From: Pseudomonadota bacterium
GTDB taxonomy: Bacteria; Pseudomonadota; Gammaproteobacteria; Steroidobacterales; Steroidobacteraceae
Reading direction: 5' to 3'
NCBI GenBank assembly: GCA_021792755.1
Contig: JAJYUA010000003.1
Location: 1 to 64,000 of the forward strand
Length of the DNA stretch: 64,000 nucleotides
The translations under genes were made by a program, and so were the position numbers. This document shows positions 27,421 through 36,621 of this stretch, piece by piece (the stretch's first letter is position 1; every line of letters begins with the position of its first letter). The notes beneath the pieces were generated by a model. That model was not told the origin of the DNA, did not search any database, and saw only the letters and a list, made by a program, of their open reading frames with translations.

Positions 27421-28029
27421 ATGAAACTCCTGCACATCGACGCCAGCATTCTCGGCCAGAATTCGGTCAGTCGCCAACTGAGCTCGGCCATCGTCATGCG
27501 CCTGCGCAAGGCCCATCCGGGCATCGAGGTCAGCTACACCGATCTCGGCGCCGAGCCGATCGGGCATCTGACCGCAGCGCACCTGGCGGCCGCCCAGGGC
27601 GCGACCCCGGAATCCCCGTCCCTGCTCGAGGACCTCGCGCGCGGCGGCAAGGCGCTCGAGGAGTTTCTCGCGGCCGACATCGTCGTGGTGGGCGCGCCCA
27701 TGTACAACTTCTCGGTCTCCTCGCAGCTGAAGGCCTGGATCGACCGCATCGCGGTGGCCGGCAAGACCTTCCGCTACACTGAAAACGGCCCCGAGGGCCT
27801 CGCCGGCGCCAAGAAGGTGATCGTCGCCTCCTCGCGCGGCGGATTGTACCGCCCGCAGTCCCCCGCGGCGCTCCTCGATCATCAGGAGAGCTACCTGCGC
27901 GGCGTCTTTGGCTTTCTCGGCATCACCGATCTGACGTTCGTGCGCGCCGAGGGGCTTAACATCAGCCCCGATCAGCGCCAGGCGGCGATCGAGGCCGCGA
28001 CCGCCGAGATCGCGCGGCTCGCCGCCTGA
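27421..28029 (+). CDS. azoR: FMN-dependent NADH-azoreductase / quinone reductase
   Basis: 202 residues, flavodoxin-like fold. It reduces quinones and azo compounds by two electrons from NADH. Motifs: [20 protein letters not shown] (FMN phosphate), [25 protein letters not shown] and [12 protein letters not shown] precedes the ATG. Divergent from an HxlR regulator and followed 48 bp later by pirin, so this is probably a small electrophile/quinone detoxification unit. Close homologues are annotated acyl carrier protein phosphodiesterase in older databases, which is likely incorrect. Confidence 0.93.
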   Translation: MKLLHIDASILGQNSVSRQLSSAIVMRLRKAHPGIEVSYTDLGAEPIGHLTAAHLAAAQGATPESPSLLEDLARGGKALEEFLAADIVVVGAPMYNFSVSSQLKAWIDRIAVAGKTFRYTENGPEGLAGAKKVIVASSRGGLYRPQSPAALLDHQESYLRGVFGFLGITDLTFVRAEGLNISPDQRQAAIEAATAEIARLAA

Positions 28030-28077
28030 GCTTCCCCCACGACAACGGCAACGCACGGCAAACCCGAGGAGGTTCCC

Positions 28078-29025
28078 ATGGCAAGATCGCCTGAAACGAC
28101 TTCGAACGGCGTACAGTGGCGGCCCCGCGCGGGCGAGGCCCGGCACGAGCCGAGCACTGCCTCATCCACACGAGGCATCGCCCGGATCGTGCGCGGCACG
28201 CCGACCTCGGACGGAGCCGGCGTCAAGCTGACGCGCGTCATCGGCCACGGACAGCTCGCCGACTTCGATCCGTTCCTGATGCTCGATGAGTTTGGCACCG
28301 ACAACCCCGGCGATTACATCGCCGGCTTCCCGGACCATCCGCACCGCGGCTTCGAGACGGTCACCTACATGCTCGACGGCCGCATGCGACACCGCGACAA
28401 CCACGGCCACGAGGGCGTGCTCGTGCCCGGGAGCGTGCAGTGGATGACGGCCGGCCGCGGCATCGTGCACTCCGAGATGCCCGAGCAGCAGGCGGGGCGC
28501 ATGCGCGGCTTTCAGCTGTGGATCAACCTGCCCGCGAGGGACAAGATGACTGCGCCGAAGTACCAGGAGTTCGCAGCGGAGAAGATTCCCGCCGTGACCG
28601 TCGACGGTGCGCGGGTGAAGGTGATCGCCGGCACGGTAGCGGGTGTCGCAGGACCCATCGCTCAGCCCGCGACCGACCCGATCTACCTCGACATCGCGCT
28701 CGATCCGGGTGTGCGCTTCTCGCATGCGCTGCCGGCAGGGCACGCGGCGTTTCTTTATGTCTACGAGGGCGTGCTCGGCGTTGCAGACGGCGATCGCACC
28801 GCCGCGATCGACACCCATCAGCTCGCGCTGCTCACCGAGGGCGACAAAGTGCAGCTCGAGGCCCCCGTCCCGTCCGCGCAGGGCGCGGCGGCGCAGCCCG
28901 CGCGCGCCATCCTGGTCGCAGGAAGGCCACTGCGCGAACCGGTGGCGAAGTACGGCCCCTTCGTCATGAACACCCGCGAGCAGTTGATGCAGGCGATCGA
29001 GGACTTTCAGGGCGGCAGGTTCTGA
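28078..29025 (+). CDS. Pirin family bicupin protein
   Basis: 315 residues, two cupin domains. The N-terminal cupin has the metal ligands H87 and H89 (FPDHPHRGFETVTY), H131 and E133 (GRGIVHSEMPEQ), so it should bind Fe or a similar metal. The C-terminal cupin domain (about 190-300) is less conserved. Bacterial pirins can act as quercetinases/quinone-related dioxygenases or regulators; pairing with azoR suggests a link to quinone or flavonoid-like substrates. GAGGAGG precedes the ATG. The first 30 residues are longer than usual, so a later start is possible. Confidence 0.9.
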   Translation: MARSPETTSNGVQWRPRAGEARHEPSTASSTRGIARIVRGTPTSDGAGVKLTRVIGHGQLADFDPFLMLDEFGTDNPGDYIAGFPDHPHRGFETVTYMLDGRMRHRDNHGHEGVLVPGSVQWMTAGRGIVHSEMPEQQAGRMRGFQLWINLPARDKMTAPKYQEFAAEKIPAVTVDGARVKVIAGTVAGVAGPIAQPATDPIYLDIALDPGVRFSHALPAGHAAFLYVYEGVLGVADGDRTAAIDTHQLALLTEGDKVQLEAPVPSAQGAAAQPARAILVAGRPLREPVAKYGPFVMNTREQLMQAIEDFQGGRF

Positions 29026-29032
29026 CGGACAC

Positions 29033-29062
29033 CGCCGGGTCCGGCATCCGCCGGCCCCGGCG
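29033..29062. terminator. Possible bidirectional terminator between pirin and the kinase-like gene
   Basis: 7-bp GC stem (29033-29039 / 29056-29062) between convergent genes. No T tract follows on either strand, so this is a weak call. Confidence 0.3.
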
Positions 29063-29073
29063 AACTGGCGACG

Positions 29074-30714
29074 TCAAACGACCTGACACTGCCTTGCCGG
29101 CGGGTGTGCCGTGCGCCGCAACACCTTCTCGAGCGCCTGCGGATCGGCGGACTCCACGTAGGTCACATCGAACGGATCGTCGGGACCGAAGGGCTCGATC
29201 CTGCCGCGCTGCCAGTCGAGCACGGACAAGTCCGCCTCCGAGGGATCGAGCGCCACGCGGGCGCGCGCCAGAACCCGGGCGCGCAGCACGGGCAGCGGTG
29301 CCTGGCAGCAGACGAAGCGGGCGGGCGACCCGAGCGTGGCGCCCAACGCGGCGAACCGTGTCCGTTGCTCGCGACGGAGAAAGGTGGCATCGACGATCAC
29401 GTTGTAGCCCCCGGTCAAGCCGTCCTGCGCGGCGCGCGCGAGATCATCGTAGACGCATGCGCTCATCCTGCTCGAATACAGCCCTTCGGCGAGTCCGGAG
29501 CCGGACCTCGCCTGGGAACCGAGTCCCGCGCGCCGTTTGCGCTCGACATCCGAGCGCAAGTGCAACGCCGAGAGCCGCTCGGCGAGCAGGCGCGCCAGCC
29601 AGGTCTTTCCCGAGCCGGACAGGCCGCACATCAGCAGAAGCAGCGGCTTGCCCGGCGTCAACGCCGCCGCCGCATGGGCAATCAGACGCTGATGCTCCTG
29701 GCGCAGGGATTGCCGCTCCGGCCCCTGCGCGAGCCCCGCTGCCGAAAGCGCCGCCACTTTCGCGCGCACCAGCGCCCGATGGACCTCGTAAAGCCTGACG
29801 AGCCGGCAGGCGTGGTAGTCGCCGCTGCGCGCGAGGTAACCGCTGAGGAACGCGTGGGCGTGCCGACCGCAGTGGCGCGAGCCGAGATCGCTCGTGAGAA
29901 AGGCGATTTCGTCAGCCACGTCGATCCAGCGGAACGCCGGCTCGTACTCCAGGCAGTCGAATGCGACCAGGCGCGCGTCGAGACGCACGATGTTGCGGCT
30001 GTGCAGATCGCCGTGACACTCGCGCACTCGCCCTGCTTCCCGCCGCACGGCCATGCAGGATCTCGCGGCGAGGATGCGCTGCTCGAACACCTGGCGCAGC
30101 GCAAGCACCTCCTCGGCGGTGCCGAAATCCCCGGCCGCCTCGGCGCACTCCAGCAGATTGCGCACGAGCTGAGTCTGCACGCCCTGCGGCGTCCCCCAGA
30201 GCGAGTCGGCCTGCGCCTCGGGGAGACCCGCGTGGACTTCGGCGAGGCTGCGACCGAACGCCTCGAGCTCGACAGGCTCGATGTGGTGGCTCGCAAGCAA
30301 GTGATCGAGCTCGTCCCGCCGGGAAAACCTGCGCATGCGCACGGCGTGCTCGAGGATGCCCCGATGTGCCTGCCCGGACTCGCCGGTGCGCAAGCGAATC
30401 CTCGCCGCTCCCTCGACGCTCACGATCTCGCACACCTCGAGATAAAGCGCCGGCGCGAACCGCCGGTTGAGCCGCAACTCCTCCTCGCAGAGCAGTCTCC
30501 TGCGCTCGGCCGAGGTGAGATCGATGAACGGATAGCGAACCGGCCGCTTCACCTTGTAGGCGAACTGCCCGGCGAGCAACACCCAGGCGATCGGTGTCTC
30601 GATGAGCTCGACGGCATCGACCGGATGCGGATAAGCCAGTGGGGCCATCAGGCCGGCCAGAGCGGGCGGCAACCTCGGCGGGCCGACGCCCGCGACGTGC
30701 TGCAAATCACGCAT
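29074..30714 (-). CDS. Aminoglycoside-phosphotransferase-like / P-loop kinase fusion protein
   Basis: 546 residues from ATG 30714 (a GTG 39 bases upstream is the alternative). The N-terminal part (to about residue 330) is a kinase-like fold with the Brenner motif CHGDLHSRNIV and AFDCLEYEP. The C-terminal part is a P-loop kinase domain with GLSGSGKTWLARLLAERL and DATFLRREQRTRF. The architecture is the widespread uncharacterised COG2187-COG0645 fusion. It is not evidence for aminoglycoside resistance. Substrate unknown. Convergent with pirin. Confidence 0.85.
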   Translation of the reverse strand: MRDLQHVAGVGPPRLPPALAGLMAPLAYPHPVDAVELIETPIAWVLLAGQFAYKVKRPVRYPFIDLTSAERRRLLCEEELRLNRRFAPALYLEVCEIVSVEGAARIRLRTGESGQAHRGILEHAVRMRRFSRRDELDHLLASHHIEPVELEAFGRSLAEVHAGLPEAQADSLWGTPQGVQTQLVRNLLECAEAAGDFGTAEEVLALRQVFEQRILAARSCMAVRREAGRVRECHGDLHSRNIVRLDARLVAFDCLEYEPAFRWIDVADEIAFLTSDLGSRHCGRHAHAFLSGYLARSGDYHACRLVRLYEVHRALVRAKVAALSAAGLAQGPERQSLRQEHQRLIAHAAAALTPGKPLLLLMCGLSGSGKTWLARLLAERLSALHLRSDVERKRRAGLGSQARSGSGLAEGLYSSRMSACVYDDLARAAQDGLTGGYNVIVDATFLRREQRTRFAALGATLGSPARFVCCQAPLPVLRARVLARARVALDPSEADLSVLDWQRGRIEPFGPDDPFDVTYVESADPQALEKVLRRTAHPPARQCQVV

Positions 30715-31244
30715 GGTCTTCACCCCGGCAACTGCCGTCCACCTTATGCGCACGGCCGCTTTCTCAAATCAGTGAATTCACCTACGGCCGAGCCCGGCAG
30801 GCCGCGGTAGGTTCTCAGCGCACTGGCCGGGCGTGTGCGAGCGCCCCAACCTGTCTCACTGGCGCGCATGGTGTGCGAGCCATTCGGTGTCGCGGGCCGC
30901 CTGCCGACGGCGGCGACCTTCACCCTGCGACGCTTTGCCGAGCGTGGGCTGATCGACGGCTGGGGCATTGCGCTCGCCGACGGAACGGATCTGCGCGCGT
31001 CGCGCGAGCCAAAGCCCAGCGTACCTGGGGCAAAAAGCGCGGTCTTTTGCCCCACGCTCCGCCACCTGCGGCGGCGGGGCACACTCCCTGTGCCTGGGCA
31101 GCCGCTCGTGCCGTTTCATGACTCGGGTTGCACCGGCGTACAGGGGCAACTCTCGAGACCGGCGGACCGGCGCCGCAGAGCGAATGGCTCGCCAGCGCTC
31201 CGCTCACCGGCGAGAACTGGCGCCCCCCTTTCCGCCTCTGAAGC
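30715..31244. other. Intergenic stretch upstream of the kinase-like gene
   Basis: About 530 bp with no gene recognised. It holds the inverted second copy of the dispersed repeat (31012-31135). The frames that cross it are repeat-derived or shadows. Confidence 0.4.
31012..31135 (-). repeat. Dispersed intergenic repeat, copy 2 (inverted)
   Basis: Reverse complement of the repeat at 16186-16298. The 71-nt core is 31024-31094. The hairpin is better preserved here: a palindrome of GGGGCAAAA and TTTTGCCCC around 31027-31053. Both copies lie in intergenic DNA next to the 3' end of a leftward gene (tal here, metB in copy 1), in opposite orientation. Confidence 0.75.
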
Positions 31245-32339
31245 CTAACCCGCCACAGCCCGCTTCAATGCCCCCGCCTTCGCCCCGATGCTGGCCATCA
31301 GGTCATCCCAGGACTTGACGAACGCTGCGGCGCCATCCTCCTGCAGCTTGGCGGCCAGCGCTCCGAGGTCCACGCCCGCCTTGCCGAACTGCGCCAGCAC
31401 GGCCTCGCTGTCCCCGCCGCCGGCCTCGATTGCATCCCCTACCCTGCCGTGGTCGGCAAAGGCCTTCAGCGTATTCTCGGGCATGGTATTGATCGTGAGC
31501 GGTCCGACGAGTCCTTCGACGTAGAGCACATCCGAGGCCTTCGGATCCTTCGTCCCGGTGCTCGCAAACAGCAGCCGCTGCGGCCGAACGCCTGCATTCA
31601 TGGCGCGCAGCCAGCGCGGCGAGCTCAACAGCCGGCAGTACTCCCGGTAGGCGCTGCGCCCGACGGCAAGACCCAGACGGTTCACGAGCGCGGCAGGCAC
31701 CTTGCCGGCCGTCGCCACATCCCAGCGGCTGAGGAACAAAGACGCCACGGAAGCGACGTTGGCATTCAATCCCGCTTCGATGCGCCGCTCGATGCCCCGC
31801 AACCACGCCCCCGCCGCCGCGACGTATTGCTCGGCCGAGAACAGCAGCGTCACGTTCACGGGCACGCCCGAGAAAATGGCCTCCTCGATCGCAGGCAGGC
31901 CTTCCGGGGTGCCGGGGATCTTGATGAACAGGTTCGGGCGGTCGGCACGCGCGTGCAGCTCCCGTGCCTGCTCGAGGGTTGCGCGGCTGTCTCGCGCAAG
32001 GTGCGGCGAGACCTCGAGCGACACCCAGCCGTCAAAGCCCGCCGTGCGCTCGTGGACCGCGCGAAACAGATCAGCCGCCCGCGTGAGGTCCTCCAAGGCG
32101 ATCTCGAAGAACGCCTCTTCCACCGAAAGACCCCGCGAAGCGACCCTGCGCAGATCCTCGTCGTAGGCCGCGCCATGCTTCATCGCCTGATCGAATATCG
32201 TCGGATTGGAAGTGAGTCCCGTGACCGACAGCTCCTCGATATAGCGGCGCAGCGTGCCGCTCGTCAGCAGCTCGCGCGTGATGTTGTCCAGCCACAGGCT
32301 CTGACCTGCGCGGTTGAGCTCGAGCGTTGCTTTGTTCAT
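31245..32339 (-). CDS. tal: Transaldolase
   Basis: 364 residues. It transfers dihydroxyacetone units in the pentose phosphate pathway. Motifs: SVTGLTSNPTIFDQAM, the Asp region GFDGWVSLEVSPHLA, NLFIKIPGTPEGLPAIEEAI with the Schiff-base lysine, and LLFASTGTKDPKASDVLYVEGL. The length and motif spacing match the longer type-2/4-like transaldolases rather than E. coli TalB. AGGAGG precedes the ATG at 32339, which fixes the start. Confidence 0.94.
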   Translation of the reverse strand: MNKATLELNRAGQSLWLDNITRELLTSGTLRRYIEELSVTGLTSNPTIFDQAMKHGAAYDEDLRRVASRGLSVEEAFFEIALEDLTRAADLFRAVHERTAGFDGWVSLEVSPHLARDSRATLEQARELHARADRPNLFIKIPGTPEGLPAIEEAIFSGVPVNVTLLFSAEQYVAAAGAWLRGIERRIEAGLNANVASVASLFLSRWDVATAGKVPAALVNRLGLAVGRSAYREYCRLLSSPRWLRAMNAGVRPQRLLFASTGTKDPKASDVLYVEGLVGPLTINTMPENTLKAFADHGRVGDAIEAGGGDSEAVLAQFGKAGVDLGALAAKLQEDGAAAFVKSWDDLMASIGAKAGALKRAVAG

Positions 32340-32651
32340 CAAAGGCCTCCTTCTATCCGCCTCGAATCCCGATGGGCAGTAAAGTGAAATCCGAACCCGC
32401 GAGCCCGATGAGCGGCGGCCGGCTTCCAAGCGGCACGTTGCGCCCCGCCGCCGCGCCAAGGCGCAGGGCGCGAAACACCTGCTGCCCTGGCCGACAAGGG
32501 CCCAAAAGCCGCTCCCGCAGCCCGCAAGCCGCGGGATTGAGAGAGGATGCTACCGCCTTGCAGCGGCGCTGGCTACCGATAGCGCTACCACATGGCTCTC
32601 GCAGCGCTCCTGTCATCGGCCGGTGAGGCCCGGGGGCGCCCGCCCCGGTAG

Positions 32652-33080
32652 CCCGATGAGCGACTGACAGCGCAGCCGACGCGTGACGCCGCCGGCAGGG
32701 AAATCGATTTCGTCGTGCTGAGAAACGGCAAACCCCAGTTCGCGGTGGAGTGCAAGGCCGGCGAACGGCCGCTCAGCGGGACCATTATGTATTTCGCGCA
32801 GCGCACAACCATCCCGCGCTTCTACCAGGTGCACCTGAATACACACGGCGAAGACAGCGAATGGGCAGACTCGAAAGCCCGGATATTGCTCTTCGTGAGA
32901 CTCGCGCAAGAATTGAAATTATGCTGCGTCGGCGCCGTTCGGTCGATGTTGGCTGCCTGCACCCGCAACTCGGACAGCAGTCCGCCTTCACCGGCAATCT
33001 CTCCTAATCCGAGGCCATGTGTTATCGGCCGAGACAGTCCGGGAACACGTGACGAATACCGGGGCTCGGTGAATATCTGA
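32652..33080 (+). pseudogene. C-terminal fragment of a DUF4143-type AAA ATPase
   Basis: The frame reads RDAAGREIDFVVLRNGKPQF, AVECKAGERPLSGTIMYFAQ and RTTIPRFYQVHLNTH through LAQELKL. This is the PD-(D/E)XK-like C-terminal end of COG1373 ATPases (AAA plus DUF4143). The N-terminal three quarters, with the Walker motifs, are missing, and no ribosome binding site precedes the fragment. Probably a remnant left by an earlier integration or deletion next to the tRNA-Ser att site. The useful homology ends near 32921; the rest of the frame is unrelated. Confidence 0.6.
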
Positions 33081-33127
33081 AATCGCCGCAGAAGACCTCG
33101 TACCGCCGTGATTTGCAAGAGCACATT

Positions 33128-33141
33128 TGGCGGAGAGGGTG
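33128..33141. repeat. Attachment-site repeat, left end of the integrated element
   Basis: TGGCGGAGAGGGTG, identical to 44259-44272, which is the CCA-bearing 3' end of tRNA-Ser. The match stops abruptly on both sides. The orientation is the same, as expected for att sites made by a tyrosine integrase using a tRNA 3' end. Confidence 0.85.
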
Positions 33142-33183
33142 ACCGCCACAAATGCCGATATTCATAGGCCGGAAGCAGCGGCA

Positions 33184-33201
33184 GTGCGTATCCAGTGCGT
33201 A
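33184..33201 (+). promoter_or_regulatory. Candidate integrase arm-type sites, left
   Basis: Two direct GTGCGTA repeats (33184-33190 and 33195-33201), 11 bp apart start to start, 43 bp inside the left att repeat. The same heptamer pair with the same 11-bp spacing lies near the right end (44133-44150). Paired symmetric repeats at both ends fit integrase arm-binding sites. Confidence 0.6.
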
Positions 33202-33642
33202 ATTTCCCGTCTCACCGGCCAACCATCGAACCGGCGAGCATTACGACGGGCATCGTAGCGCGGTATTGGCCATTCCGCATGCTTGACACGCCACCGCCGT
33301 CGACGCTACGGTTTACGCAACGCCCGGTATGCTCCGGGCCGCGTCGGAGATGTGAAGCAGCCGCCGGCGCGTCGTGTGCGAAGCCTTCCATAGGGACTGA
33401 GGTACTGCAGGAGGATGGGGATCGCGCGCAGTCGTGTCCAACTCTATGAGTCTGGTGACGTGGAGTTGTGGCCGCCGACGAATCGAGGCATCCGAACACC
33501 GTTCGTGATAGGGAAATCTCATCCGGGTTGAACCAAGGGCATTGCGTCCCAGACCTCCCCGGAGTGCAGCCCAGCAGGGCGGAAAAAGCCAAACGCATCG
33601 GCCCGTTAGGACTTGCTGCAATGCGGACTCTCACCGGTCTAA

Positions 33643-33843
33643 TCGCCGTGCATGCACGGCGAAGGGCCGTATGTGTCCGCACAATCTGAATTGTCGCTGA
33701 TGATGCGGCTCGCCACGTAGGCGAGCGGCGTCGTGCGCCCGTGGGCGCAAGAAAGTAAGGCCGGTTGGGGTGAAGCAGCAACCCCGAACCGGCCTCCGCG
33801 CGCGCGCGTCGTAGCAGGTGGTCCCACCGTCGTGGGCTACGAC
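33643..33843. promoter_or_regulatory. Palindrome and hairpin cluster, candidate replication origin
   Basis: Within 200 bp: a perfect 20-bp palindrome (33643-33662); a 6-bp stem (33735-33740 / 33743-33748); a strong 14-bp hairpin with one bulge (33758-33771 / 33781-33795); and an 8-bp stem (33808-33815 / 33836-33843) enclosing a second small stem (33817-33821 / 33824-33828). It directly precedes, and partly overlaps the 5' end of, the gpA-like initiator frame. Rolling-circle nick sites are normally in such hairpins. No nick sequence can be assigned. Confidence 0.5.
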
Positions 33844-35406
33844 GACGGTCGTATCATAGCACCTTCCCAGGCGGAGCAACGCACCGCCGAGCGCGAGCCG
33901 CAAGGTCAAGGTCCGGGTGATGCAGCGGCGCATCTGCGTGAGGCGTGCTGGTCGGATGAGCGCCTCGCCCGCGTCATGGAGTGCGGAGTCACCGCATGGG
34001 GCTGGCGACATCGCGGCATGATCGAGCGGGAGATCGCCGACGAAGCCAAGCACCGGATTGCGACGTGGTGGCGGTCAGGGCGGTCCCTCTGGGCCGCGAG
34101 CTATAAGGCCAGGTATGGCGTCGTGCCCACGCAGTTGATGCAGGTAGACCGCACCGCCGCGCTGCGCGGTGAGCGGCGCAACATGCGCTGCTGCGTGCGC
34201 CGCGCCGAGGAGGCCGCCGCGCTGCTCGCCGGTCACGTTGGCAGTCGGGGACGGCAGTCGCGATATGCATCCTGCAACGCGCGGTGGCGCCGCGCCGAGC
34301 AGCTCGAGCAGCAGGCGAAGTGGATGGATGAAACGCTGGTGGTTGACACCGAAACTGGCGAGGCCATCCCGCTGGCGAAGGTGACGCGCCATCCTCGACA
34401 ACGGCGCGCCGAGCTTCACGTGGTGACCCGCGGCATGATTGACTGCGAGGTTGCGCAGGGCCGTTGGCCATACTTCATCACATTGACGTTGCCGGCGACC
34501 TGGCACCCTTCGCCGAAATTCGGCCGCGCGAAGTGGGACGGCAGCCTGCCTGTGGCTGGGCAGCGCGAGTTGCGCCGCCGTTGGGCGCTCGCCCGGGCGC
34601 GCGCCAAAAAGGCTGGCATCGGGCTCGTAGGCAGCCGGTTCGTCGAACCTCACCTCGATGGCTGCGTGCACTGGCACCAGATCATGTTCTTGGCGGACTC
34701 CGAAGTGAAGACCACCACCAACATCCTGTCCACCGTGTTCGGTGACCTCGGTCCCGCCGTGCGCGTCGAGCGTGCCCGAAGCGCCGAGGGCGCGGCGAAG
34801 TATTGCATGGCGTACTCGGCCAAGACGGCCGCCTGCGGCGACGGCCAGATCGGGCAGCACATCACGAGCGATGACCTGTCTGGCGTAGACGCGTGGCGCG
34901 CGGCGTGGGGTATCCGAGGATTCCAGCTATTTGGCATGAAAGGTCGGCTTGGCGTATGGCGGGAGTGCCGCCGACGGCTGCCCGAGGACGCCCCAGCCGA
35001 GCTCCGCGAGCTTGCGCGGCACGCACGGGCCGGCAAATTCCGGGAATTCCACGAGGCGGCCGAGCGCACTGGCGCGCGGGTATGGGCGACGGACGAGGAG
35101 CGTGAGTACCCCGAGCCTGATCCAGCCCGCCAGCAGCGGGCTGCTGCGCACGGGCAGCGCGCCACCCTGATCATCCACCGCCGTCGGACGGTCGGCATAT
35201 GGCTTGAACGGCGCGGCATCTGCGTCGCCACGCGTCAGCCCGGCCGGTGGATCCTCATCAGGGCCGAAGACTCCGCCGCCGCGTCCGCGGCGGCCTTGGC
35301 TGACTCCTGCATAACTGTAGCCACCGATTCGGGCAGTGAGAGAGCCCGGACGGGAGAAATTCCACCGGCTCAGGCCCCGCCGCGGCGTGCTGCGAGTGAG
35401 TCATAG
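33733..35406 (+). CDS. gpA-like HUH replication endonuclease
   Basis: Up to 557 residues. The middle carries the three motifs of rolling-circle initiators like phage P2 gpA: motif I FITLTLPATWH (about 248-258), the HUH motif EPHLDGCVHWHQIMF with H313 and H315, and paired tyrosines in AAKYCMAYSAKTA (Y357 and Y361). The protein would nick an origin and stay covalently attached to DNA. The start is uncertain: the GTG at 33733 lies among hairpins and the first 80 residues look non-conserved, so a start near 33976 (MECGVTAWGW) is plausible. On this element it probably drives replication of the excised circle. Confidence 0.82.
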   Translation: MRPWAQESKAGWGEAATPNRPPRARVVAGGPTVVGYDDGRIIAPSQAEQRTAEREPQGQGPGDAAAHLREACWSDERLARVMECGVTAWGWRHRGMIEREIADEAKHRIATWWRSGRSLWAASYKARYGVVPTQLMQVDRTAALRGERRNMRCCVRRAEEAAALLAGHVGSRGRQSRYASCNARWRRAEQLEQQAKWMDETLVVDTETGEAIPLAKVTRHPRQRRAELHVVTRGMIDCEVAQGRWPYFITLTLPATWHPSPKFGRAKWDGSLPVAGQRELRRRWALARARAKKAGIGLVGSRFVEPHLDGCVHWHQIMFLADSEVKTTTNILSTVFGDLGPAVRVERARSAEGAAKYCMAYSAKTAACGDGQIGQHITSDDLSGVDAWRAAWGIRGFQLFGMKGRLGVWRECRRRLPEDAPAELRELARHARAGKFREFHEAAERTGARVWATDEEREYPEPDPARQQRAAAHGQRATLIIHRRRTVGIWLERRGICVATRQPGRWILIRAEDSAAASAAALADSCITVATDSGSERARTGEIPPAQAPPRRAASES

Positions 35407-35565
35407 CCCTTGACGGGCGAGGTTCCACCGATCGAGCACTGGATGGATGACCCCAGGACGGGCGGCTATCCGCGCCGCCGCTCGCTTTCTTGCCATAGCA
35501 GAGTGGCGGGTTGGCACTGCGCCGCTCCAGCGGCTTCTCCGTGCGTCCCAAGGTGGGTCTATCGT

Positions 35566-36621
35566 CTATCGTCCCTCGTCCAGGTCAAGGTCCTGCTCGT
35601 TGTCCGGTTCGGGCTCGGGTTCAGGGTTTTGTTCAGCCCCGCGCGATCGCTCGTCCTGGACGATCCTGGCGAGATCGGCATCAGCCACCCGAATGCCCTC
35701 TCGGGTCGCCAGCCGCGCCAGGCGCTCGCGGAACTCGGCGCTGCCAGTGATCGACACGGCGTCGCCGAACTTCTTGGCGGCGATCCGCAGCGCGGCGGTT
35801 TCCACGTTCGCGCTGTGATCGAGCACTTCCACCCTGGACCGACTCACATGCAGCACCTCGCGACCTGCCTCGTCCTTCCAGATCGTCATCCGTGCCTCCT
35901 CGTCTCGCTCGCGTGTGAACCGCGCCTTTGGCGCGCGCTCCTGCCCGTCATCCTCGCACGCACGGCCTTCGATCCCTGGCCTACGCTTTCTGCGCCGCCG
36001 CTCTTGCAACGCATCGAACGCGGCTTTGATCTGCTGATACTGCTGTTGGCTGGCTTGCCCGCTCGCCTTCATGGCCTCGCGCAACCCGGCGTATTCGGCC
36101 TGGGTGCCGCGCTCGATCCGTACCCCGTATTTGTCCCCGATCTCGCGCAGCGCCGCGAGGGCCTGCGCGTGCGCGGAGTGTGCCGTCTCCCGCTCGCCGA
36201 TCGCGTCCACCGCGACGGCGTGCGAGGCGTCGCGCTCGTGCCTCAGCGTCTCATTGGCGGTTCGCAGCTCATGGCGCACCAGCGCCTGCAGCCCATCGAA
36301 GGACTTCCTCGAATGCGGGGAACTGCATTCGAGGAAGTATGCGCCGCCGAGATCCACTCGGATCTCGCACCGCGACGAGTTGCCGCCCAGCGCCCCCAGA
36401 TCGATGAACCCCGCGGTCGGTTCCGGCTCGGACGATCCGCCCACCGCAGCAGTCTCGGCCGTCGCCGTCCTCCCGCGCAGCCGCGACCTCCAGCCGTAAA
36501 ACGTCCACGCATTGAGCCGCTCCTGCTGGCAGAAAGCCTGCACCGAGAGCCCGATACGGACCTGCCGCGCCACCAGCTCGCGCCAAGTCTCCACGCTTCG
36601 CCGCCGAATCATCTTGTGCAT
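35566..36621 (-). pseudogene. Chimeric frame: IS66 TnpA joined to a relaxase C-terminal copy
   Basis: 351 codons without a stop. Residues 1-100 are an IS66 TnpA accessory protein (SVETWRELVARQ, ERLNAWTFYGWRSRL, GFIDLGALGGNSSRCEIRVD). A short piece (RKSFDGLQALVRHEL) resembles the start of IS66 TnpB. From about residue 150 onward it matches the C-terminal half of the relaxase at 40434-42056 (IERGTQAEYAGLREAMK, RMTIWKDEAGREVLH, FGDAVSITGSAEFRERLARL). No catalytic HUH part is present. Likely a fusion created by insertion plus deletion; whether it is expressed is unknown. Its C-terminal tail differs (PEPEPEPDNEQDLDLDEGR). Confidence 0.75.
35650..36175. repeat. Duplicated relaxase-tail segment, copy A
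   Basis: About 525 bp matching 40731-41270 in the same orientation. A run of about 150 nt (around 35690-35840 versus 40772-40922) looks identical by eye, with scattered substitutions and a short deletion elsewhere. The high similarity suggests a recent duplication inside the element. Confidence 0.8.

Larger units (their letters stand above)
33081..33732. other. Element left end: att site, repeats and palindromes, no gene
   Basis: Contains the left att repeat, paired GTGCGTA repeats and a perfect palindrome at 33643-33662. Open frames on the minus strand here (for example 33212-33781) resemble no family I can support. Confidence 0.5.

Noticed and set aside
29074-30714. Aminoglycoside resistance gene
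   Set aside because: The kinase-like N-domain belongs to the COG2187-COG0645 fusion, a chromosomal family with no shown drug resistance role.
33212-33827. Minus-strand frames opposite the Rep promoter region, with a faint resemblance to phage Ash-type small proteins
   Set aside because: The similarity (GRTTPLAYVASRIISD) is short and lies over palindromes that can mimic coding patterns; no start signal.
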